DNA of 5,896 nt from JAYUDN01 sp043769645 (GTDB lineage: Bacteria > Patescibacteriota > Gracilibacteria > BD1-5 > UBA2023): the NCBI GenBank assembly GCA_043769645.1, contig JAYVJC010000004.1:1-5896 (forward strand). Reading direction: 5' to 3'. Each line of letters begins with the position of its first letter. The stretch's first letter is position 1. The translations under genes and the position numbers were made by a program. Below the pieces are notes generated by a model. That model searched no databases. It worked only from the letters and a program-made list of their open reading frames with translations, and was not told the DNA's origin. Positions 1 to 3,426 of this stretch are shown piece by piece.

Positions 1-40
1 GAGTTTTGTTTCCCGCTTTCCTTTGCGCTCTTCTTAGCTT

Positions 41-69
41 AGTATATCCTAAGATAGGCGAAACCGCAA
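41..69 (-). promoter_or_regulatory. Possible divergent promoter leaving the left edge
   Basis: On the minus strand TTGCGG (64-69) is followed after 17 nt by TATACT (41-46). The -10 matches the consensus at five of six positions; the -35 matches at only three. It points out of the window, so any gene it serves starts beyond position 1. A purine-rich stretch (AAAGGAAAGCGGGAAA on the minus strand, about 7-22) lies downstream and could be a ribosome binding site. Confidence 0.35.
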
Positions 70-88
70 GATAATTCTACCATTTCTT

Positions 89-116
89 TTGACTTTTTCG
101 GGCTTCATCGTATAAA
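89..116 (+). promoter_or_regulatory. secF promoter
   Basis: TTGACT (89-94), a 16-nt spacer and TATAAA (111-116) form a strong sigma-70-type promoter. Transcription would begin near 123, about 16 nt before the secF ATG at 139. No Shine-Dalgarno sequence is visible in that short leader. The spacer length matches the promoters seen before tRNA-Arg, the NifU-like gene and rarA. Confidence 0.7.
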
Positions 117-138
117 TTCCAGAGAATAACTTCTTTTT

Positions 139-1110
139 ATGAATACTTTTTCGTTTATTGCTTTTCGAAAGAAATTTTACGGTATCGCGCTTTCTCTTAT
201 CGTCATTTCACTCCTTTCACCTCTCCTCTTTAACCTGAGACTCGGGATCGATATGACGTGATGAGTCCAGCTCGAGTATACCTGTGAAACCGTGTGTCCT
301 GATATCAGTGTCGTCAAGGCTCTTTCTGACGATCTAAAAAAGACGATCGTAGTCGGTACCAAGGAAGTCATGAACGATATTAATATCTATAAGATTGCTG
401 GACAAGAGACCATGGTGGTCGAAGCCGGGTTCAATAAGGAAAATGTCACTGATGTGCAGATGGAAACACTGAAAACTCAGTTTAAAGATGACCTGACGAC
501 AAAACTCGCTTCTATCAATAGTACCAAGTTCACCCTCTCCCGTCATGTCAATATCGGAGAATCGTTCGGGGCCTATATCAAGAAGTCAGGGTATATCACG
601 CTTACGATTGCAATTATCGCCATTTCTCTCTATATCCAGTATGCATTTCGTGGTTCGATCGCCGGGATGGCAAGTTGGCCATTTGCGGTGGTAACGGGAC
701 TTTCTCTCATCCATGATGTGATTGTTGCCTTCGGACTTTATGTGATTACTTCGTTTTTCTTCCCAGAGTTTAAAATCGATACCTTCTTTCTCACGGCTAT
801 GCTTACCATCCTCGGATACTCGATCAATGATACTATAGTAGTTATGGATCGAATACGCTCCAATCTGAAGGAAAAGGCTGCTGCGAAGCAATCCTTCGGA
901 GTACTTATCGATACGGCCATTCATGATACTCTGAGACGATCTCTCTTCACCTCGCTAACGGTGGTGATCGTCCTCTTCTCGATGTTCCTCTTCGGGCCAC
1001 AGAGTCTCAGAGGCTTCTCTCTCGCCCTCCTCTATGGTACGATCGTTGGAACTTACTCTTCCGTCTGTATCGCTGCTCCTCTCCTCTTCGACATTACCAA
1101 GAAGCATTAG
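139..1110 (+). CDS. secF: Protein translocase subunit SecF (UGA read as Gly)
   Basis: SecF is the inner-membrane partner of SecD; together they use the proton motive force to help pull exported proteins through SecYEG. The 323-aa product has TM1 at about 13-33, then the signature GIDMTGG at 36-42 in which both glycines are TGA codons (259-264), an extracytoplasmic domain to about 148, and five more membrane segments (about 151-171, 180-203, 214-237, 269-287, 292-317). The conserved GYSINDTIVVMDRIR block starts at residue 226 and HDVIVAFGLY lies in TM3. Length is normal for SecF. ATG at 139 is chosen because it restores TM1 and sits just after a good promoter; a standard-code reading would lose the first 51 residues. 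No secD lies directly upstream in the window, and the gene has its own promoter and terminator, so it looks like a single-gene unit. Confidence 0.95.
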
Positions 1111-1115
1111 TCTAT

Positions 1116-1135
1116 TCCCCGTATGGGGATTTTTT
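1116..1135 (+). terminator. secF rho-independent terminator
   Basis: TCCCC (1116-1120), loop GTAT and GGGGA (1125-1129) form a compact stem followed by six T residues (1130-1135), six nt after the secF stop codon. Confidence 0.8.
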
Positions 1136-1231
1136 ATACCTTAATTTTTCTATTATGAAAAATAACTATGCGGTACTTTTCCCACCAGGAACGTGAGTTC
1201 ATAAAAAGAGGGAAAAGGAATCTTTACAGCC

Positions 1232-1261
1232 TTGTTCGAATTGATACAGTATCGTATACTG
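1232..1261 (+). promoter_or_regulatory. Promoter with palindromic operator-like site
   Basis: TTGTTC (1232-1237), a 17-nt spacer and TATACT (1255-1260) resemble a sigma-70 promoter. The -10 is embedded in a perfect palindrome CAGTAT-CGT-ATACTG (1247-1261), and GATAC-A-GTATC (1243-1253) overlaps it. A dyad covering the -10 is where a small repressor would bind. The predicted start near 1267 abuts the ATG at 1269. The regulatory role is inferred. Confidence 0.45.
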
Positions 1262-1268
1262 AAGTCTT

Positions 1269-1469
1269 ATGAAAACGCACAGAATCAAGGAAAGGTATAG
1301 TTGAGCTGTGGCTATAGTGCTTACAGATGAACAATATTCAAAACTTCAGAAACTACCACATGACCTTGTTGGGGCATTCATCGAACAACTTCATAATGAG
1401 ACAAGAGAACGAATCCTAGGCCTAGTTGAAAGGGAAGAACATGTACTACAACAATTACTTGCCGCCTAA
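1269..1469 (+). CDS. Small hypothetical protein (66 aa)
   Basis: I do not recognise this protein. Under UGA = Gly the frame is open from 1269 to TAA at 1467, with one UGA at 1302. The C-terminal half is acidic and helical looking (FIEQLHNETRERILGLVER, then EEHVLQQLLAA), which could dimerise. There is no signal peptide or membrane segment. The start is uncertain. ATG 1269 lies right after a predicted transcription start and would be leaderless; GTG 1308 lies 12 nt after AAGGAAAGG and gives a 53-aa product; ATG 1155 in the same frame would give 104 aa with four UGA codons but would run across the promoter palindrome. The self-spanning palindrome suggests a small autoregulated DNA-binding or antitoxin-type protein, but no domain proves it. 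Confidence 0.5.
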
Positions 1470-1483
1470 AATAAGAAATAAAT

Positions 1484-1511
1484 TTTACTTTTTCGAAATC
1501 ATTCCTATAAT
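1484..1511 (+). promoter_or_regulatory. tRNA-Arg promoter
   Basis: TTTACT (1484-1489), a 16-nt spacer and a consensus TATAAT (1506-1511) precede the tRNA by 27 nt, a typical distance for a tRNA gene with a short 5' leader. TTTACTTTTTCG resembles the secF -35 region (TTGACTTTTTCG). Confidence 0.65.
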
Positions 1512-1538
1512 CCGCAGGCGTTTGGATAGGAGTCATTT

Positions 1539-1614
1539 GCACCCATAGCTCAATTGGAAGAGTAGCGGTCTTCGAAGCCGTTGGTTGTAGGTTCGAACCC
1601 TACTGGGTGCACCA
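1539..1614 (+). tRNA. tRNA-Arg (anticodon UCG)
   Basis: A 76-nt cloverleaf. Acceptor GCACCCA pairs with TGGGTGC; the D-stem is GCTC/GAGT; the anticodon stem GCGGT/GCCGT closes loop CTTCGAA, giving anticodon TCG; the T-stem GTAGG/CCTAC carries loop TTCGAAC; discriminator A and encoded CCA follow. The A in the D-loop after GG fits the arginine identity element A20. Its 3' end (GAACCCTACT...TGCACCA) and the next ten bases are duplicated at 1748-1778. Confidence 0.93.
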
Positions 1615-1670
1615 GTTGATAGCATAAGGTAGAATCAAAACTCAATGTTATATTTGGCAGAATCCTGATC

Positions 1671-1778
1671 GGGTTCGAATCTGAGTGAAAGATACGTCTT
1701 GAATGACATATCTGAACGAAGAGAGCCGAATGCGGCGGAGAGCATTGGAACCCTACTCTCGTGCACCAGTTGATAGCA
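1671..1778 (+). repeat. tRNA-linked folded repeat, copy A (tRNA-Arg)
   Basis: Outer stem GGGTTC (1671-1676) pairs with GAACCC (1748-1753); the left arm equals the reverse complement of the tRNA-Arg T-arm. Hairpin AGATACGTC (1690-1698), loop TTGAAT, GACATATCT (1705-1713) pairs with one mismatch. A second hairpin AATGC, loop GGCGGAGA, GCATT (1729-1746) follows. The 3' side repeats the tRNA end: GAACCCTACT, then CTCG in place of the tRNA's GGG, then TGCACCAGTTGATAGCA (1762-1778), identical to 1608-1624. The homology runs ten bases beyond CCA. The function is unknown; it could be an integrated mini-element or a structured RNA. Confidence 0.7.
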
Positions 1779-1891
1779 AAAAGTAAGAAGAAGTTAGATC
1801 TTAGTATTTAGGTTTTAGGTCATAAACAACCTCATGTTTCTGAATCCCGCTAATTCTTATAACTAATATCTTATAACTCATCTCTATATAA

Positions 1892-1975
1892 GCCCGGGTG
1901 GTGGAATGGTAGACACGTACGCTTGAGGTGCGTATGCCGAAAGGTGTGTGGGTTCAAGTCCCATCTCGGGCACCA
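1892..1975 (+). tRNA. tRNA-Leu (anticodon GAG)
   Basis: An 84-nt class II tRNA. Acceptor GCCCGGG pairs with CTCGGGC; the anticodon stem TACGC/GCGTA closes loop TTGAGGT with anticodon GAG; the long variable arm TGCCGAAAGGTG marks it as leucine type; T-stem GTGGG/CCCAT carries loop TTCAAGT; A plus encoded CCA end it. The upstream DNA has two copies of TCTTATAACT (near 1855 and 1869) that could supply a -10, but no clear -35. Its last 21 bases recur exactly at 2156-2176. Confidence 0.94.
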
Positions 1976-1986
1976 TAAAAATTAAG

Positions 1987-2020
1987 CTCTCGTTCGAAAG
2001 AACGGGAGATTTATTTTTAT
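1987..2020 (+). terminator. tRNA-Leu(GAG) terminator
   Basis: CTCTCGTTC (1987-1995), GAAA tetraloop and GAACGGGAG (2000-2008) form a nine-pair stem with one G-T wobble, followed by ATTTATTTTTAT. It lies 12 nt after the tRNA, so the repeats downstream are probably not part of the main tRNA transcript. Confidence 0.8.
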
Positions 2021-2035
2021 AATTTGTATGAGAGT

Positions 2036-2176
2036 GACTTGAACAGAGAACTTTTTCGAAATGAAATGAAGAAAAAAGAAAGCCAATTGAATTTGGCTTT
2101 CGGGTTCGAGCTGTCTCCTGCAAGGAGTGAAATGAAATGGAACGACTAAAAGGAACAAGTCCCATCTCGGGCACCA
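2036..2176 (+). repeat. tRNA-linked folded repeat, copy B1 (tRNA-Leu GAG)
   Basis: Left arm GACTTGAAC (2036-2044) is the reverse complement of GTTCAAGTC in the tRNA-Leu(GAG) T-arm; GACTTG pairs with CAAGTC (2156-2161). Inside are a perfect nine-pair hairpin GAAAGCCAA, loop TTGAAT, TTGGCTTTC (2078-2101), and a second hairpin CTCCT-GCA-AGGAG (2115-2127) followed by a GGAACGA motif. The 3' end (2156-2176) is an exact 21-bp copy of the tRNA 3' end through CCA (1955-1975). Its left half resembles the truncated copy at 3271-3328. Confidence 0.7.
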
Positions 2177-2186
2177 GTAATAAACC

Positions 2187-2222
2187 AAACTTCTTATAAA
2201 AATAGGAAGTTTTTTATTTTTT
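2187..2222 (+). terminator. Terminator after repeat B1
   Basis: AAACTTCTTAT (2187-2197), loop AAAA and ATAGGAAGTTT (2202-2212) form an 11-pair stem with one wobble, followed by a T-rich tract. It is a near duplicate of the terminator at 2345-2374, showing that the duplicated unit includes DNA downstream of the tRNA end. Confidence 0.75.
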
Positions 2223-2231
2223 ACATTCTTC

Positions 2232-2340
2232 GGACTTGAATCCGAGCGGTATATGAGAAATGCCTTGAATGGCATTTCGAAAGCGAGGAGAGTCGGCATG
2301 CGGCGGAGAGCATGAAGTCCCATCTCTCTCCCCAGTAAAA
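2232..2340 (+). repeat. tRNA-linked folded repeat, copy B (second copy at tRNA-Leu GAG)
   Basis: GGACTT (2232-2237) pairs with AAGTCC (2315-2320); the left arm GGACTTGAA is again antisense to the tRNA-Leu(GAG) T-arm. The conserved GAATCCGAGC (2238-2247) precedes a perfect hairpin GAAATGCC, loop TTGAAT, GGCATTTC (2257-2278). AGCGAGGAGAG (2282-2292) and a CATGC, GGCGGAGA, GCATG hairpin (2297-2314) follow. The 3' tRNA-end copy is decayed: AAGTCCCATCTC is kept, but GGGCACCA has become TCTCCCCA, so this copy looks older than B1. Confidence 0.7.
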
Positions 2341-2344
2341 ATCT

Positions 2345-2374
2345 AAACTTTTTATGAAAATAGGAAGTTTTTTT
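2345..2374 (+). terminator. Terminator after repeat B
   Basis: AAACTTTTTAT (2345-2355), GAAA tetraloop and ATAGGAAGTTT (2360-2370) form an 11-pair stem with T7 across 2368-2374. The T-run overlaps the -35 of the next promoter. Confidence 0.75.
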
Positions 2375-2400
2375 GTGCTTTTCTATTTGTTTCATATAAT
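2373..2400 (+). promoter_or_regulatory. Promoter of the NifU/IscU-like gene
   Basis: TTGTGC (2373-2378), a 16-nt spacer and a consensus TATAAT (2395-2400). Transcription would start near 2407, about four nt before ATG 2411, so the message is probably leaderless. The weak -35 begins in the T-run of the preceding terminator. Confidence 0.6.
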
Positions 2401-2410
2401 CAATTTCGCC

Positions 2411-2815
2411 ATGGATACCAATGCCCTTCTCATCGAATATTCGAAACAACCACCGAATAAGTGAATCCTCGAAAACGCTACGATTCGCCATCGGGAAACC
2501 AATCGAGTGTGCGCTGATGTCGTGGAAGTTTTTTTGATGATTGAGGACGGGAAACTTATAGATTTCTCCTTTGATGGATATATGTCGATTGTCGCGACGG
2601 CAGTGACCTCGATCGTCGGAGAAGCGCTTGTCGGGATGGCACTTCTCGATATACTCGGTCTTGATGAAATCTACGTAAAAGAACTTATCGGTGATGGCAT
2701 CTCTCCACGCCGAAGGAATGCTTCGCTTATGGGAATTCTCGCTGTGAAAAATGCCATTCACAAGTATCTCGAGGATGGAGTGGTCGAGGACTTCCAAAAC
2801 GTGCAGGTGGATTAG
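2411..2815 (+). CDS. NifU/IscU-like iron-sulfur scaffold homologue lacking two Cys ligands
   Basis: The 134-aa product fits the SufU/IscU/NifU N-terminal scaffold family, which assembles Fe-S clusters on three conserved cysteines in the cytoplasm. The family pattern is visible: NRVCADVVEV (31-40, for NPxCGDxV), a beta strand with IEDGKLIDFSFDGYMSIV (44-61), EALVGM (71-76), and ISPRRRNASLMGILAVKNAI (97-116). Only the first ligand, Cys34, is kept. In my alignment the GC of FxGxGC is Met58-Ser59 and the Cys of RxxCA is Asn103, so it probably cannot hold a cluster in the usual way. One UGA-Gly codon lies at 2462. ATG 2411 is supported by a promoter that would give a leaderless message. No cysteine desulfurase or other suf/isc gene is in the window. 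It could be a repurposed scaffold paralogue; the function is not established. Confidence 0.75.
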
Positions 2816-2845
2816 CGTAGGTTCGATAGAGAAGATAATCGATAT

Positions 2846-2869
2846 ATGAGGATTGTTCTCATTCTTTTT
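2846..2869 (+). terminator. Weak terminator after the NifU/IscU-like gene
   Basis: ATGAG (2846-2850), loop GATTGTT and CTCAT (2858-2862) form a five-pair stem followed by TCTTTTT. The stem is short, so the call is tentative. Confidence 0.4.
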
Positions 2870-2876
2870 CCTAAGC

Positions 2877-2896
2877 TGGTGGAATGGGAGATGTGC
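2877..2896 (+). pseudogene. Possible tRNA-Leu D-arm remnant
   Basis: TGGTGGAATGG (2877-2887) is identical to 11 nt of the D-arm region of both tRNA-Leu genes here, but no acceptor, anticodon or variable arm surrounds it. GGTTCGAA directly after it (2897-2904) looks like a T-arm. This may be a deleted tRNA or the edge of a repeat copied from one. Confidence 0.35.
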
Positions 2897-2974
2897 GGTT
2901 CGAAACGAGTGATAACGAGAATTCGAGAGCCATACCCCCGGAGTGTAACGGAGAGGGGTACACGGACAATAACC
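2897..2974 (+). repeat. Divergent tRNA-linked folded repeat, copy E
   Basis: GGTTCGAA opens the unit and GGTT (2897-2900) can pair with AACC (2971-2974). Internally TACCCC (2933-2938) pairs with GGGGTA (2955-2960) around a 16-nt loop ending in CGGAGA, the same ending as the GGCGGAGA loops of copies A and B. The TTGAAT hairpin is not evident. It lies upstream, not downstream, of tRNA-Leu(CAG). Membership of the family is tentative. Confidence 0.4.
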
Positions 2975-2991
2975 ATACAGAAAAATAGTAT

Positions 2992-3075
2992 GCCCAGGTG
3001 GTGGAATGGTAAACACGTACGTCTCAGACGCGTATGCCGCAAGGTGTGAGGGTTCAAATCCCTTTCTGGGCACCA
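2992..3075 (+). tRNA. tRNA-Leu (anticodon CAG)
   Basis: An 84-nt class II tRNA closely related to the GAG gene at 1892. Acceptor GCCCAGG pairs with TCTGGGC (one wobble); anticodon stem TACGT/GCGTA closes loop CTCAGAC with anticodon CAG; variable arm TGCCGCAAGGTG; T-stem GAGGG/CCCTT with loop TTCAAAT; A plus encoded CCA. No strong promoter or T-rich terminator is visible next to it. Its last 21 bases recur exactly at 3203-3223. Confidence 0.94.
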
Positions 3076-3120
3076 TTTAAAAGCAAAGAATGAATAATCG
3101 GTTATGAATAATTGGAGTTT

Positions 3121-3223
3121 AGGGATTTGAATCCGAGCAGAGGAGAAGTGACCTTAGTCACTTCGACAGCGAGGAGAGGCGGGTCGCGGCCGGAAGAGCG
3201 ACCAAATCCCTTTCTGGGCACCA
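3121..3223 (+). repeat. tRNA-linked folded repeat, copy C (tRNA-Leu CAG)
   Basis: AGGGATTT (3121-3128) pairs perfectly with AAATCCCT (3204-3211); AGGGATTTGAA is the reverse complement of TTCAAATCCCT in the tRNA-Leu(CAG) T-arm. GAATCCGAGC (3129-3138) and AGCGAGGAGAG (3168-3178) are identical to copy B. Hairpin GAAGTGAC, loop CTTA, GTCACTTC (3145-3164) is perfect but lacks the TTGAAT loop. A last hairpin GGTCGC, loop GGCCGGAAGA, GCGACC (3182-3203) joins an exact 21-bp copy of the tRNA 3' end (3203-3223, equal to 3055-3075). The fold has an outer stem and two hairpins, a three-way-junction shape like copies A and B. Confidence 0.72.
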
Positions 3224-3270
3224 GTTCAATTACGAATGACGAATAACTAAAATATGATTAATAGAACAAT

Positions 3271-3328
3271 AGGGATTTGAATAAGAAACTTTTTCGGAAT
3301 GAAGCGAAGAAAAAAAGAAAACCAAATT
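3271..3328 (+). repeat. Truncated tRNA-linked repeat, copy D
   Basis: AGGGATTTGAA (3271-3281) is the same antisense T-arm start as copy C. The following AAGAAACTTTTTCGGAATGAAG and AGAAAAAAAGAAAACCAA resemble the left half of copy B1 (2041-2086). The TTGAAT hairpin, the right half and any tRNA-end copy are missing, so it appears truncated. Confidence 0.5.
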
Positions 3329-3373
3329 CAATTATCAATAATACCGTTCTCTAGTTTCTAGGTTTTTAATATC

Positions 3374-3401
3374 TTGTATTAAATCGAAACGATAGTAGAA
3401 T
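3374..3401 (+). promoter_or_regulatory. rarA promoter
   Basis: TTGTAT (3374-3379), a 16-nt spacer and TAGAAT (3396-3401). Transcription would start near 3408, about 19 nt before the TTG start at 3427. This placement supports that start, because the frame upstream is closed by TAG at 3406. Confidence 0.55.
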
Positions 3402-3426
3402 ATGGTAGTTTTTATCAATTCTACTT

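Noticed and set aside
292..1110. Shorter SecF starting at GTG 292
   Set aside because: It loses the first membrane segment and the GIDxTGG motif, both of which lie in frame upstream when UGA is read as Gly.
1615..1760. T-box riboswitch pairing with tRNA
   Set aside because: No T-box sequence and no aminoacyl-tRNA synthetase or amino-acid gene downstream.
1884..2174. Minus-strand ORF of 96 codons over tRNA-Leu(GAG)
   Set aside because: It is the antisense of a clear tRNA and of repeat B1; the protein is the usual spurious reading of tRNA-Leu.
1982..3076. Long minus-strand ORF (364 codons)
   Set aside because: It runs antisense through tRNA-Leu(CAG), several tRNA-end repeats and the recognisable NifU/IscU-like gene. 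Its N-terminus is only the reverse translation of a tRNA-Leu gene.
1671..3223. CRISPR array
   Set aside because: The repeats are about 100-140 nt, unequal and tied to tRNA genes; there are no short identical repeats with regular spacers and no cas genes.
1671..3223. Integron attC sites
   Set aside because: The hairpin-like shape prompted this, but core GTTRRRY/RYYYAAC boxes in the right arrangement, gene cassettes and an integrase are lacking.
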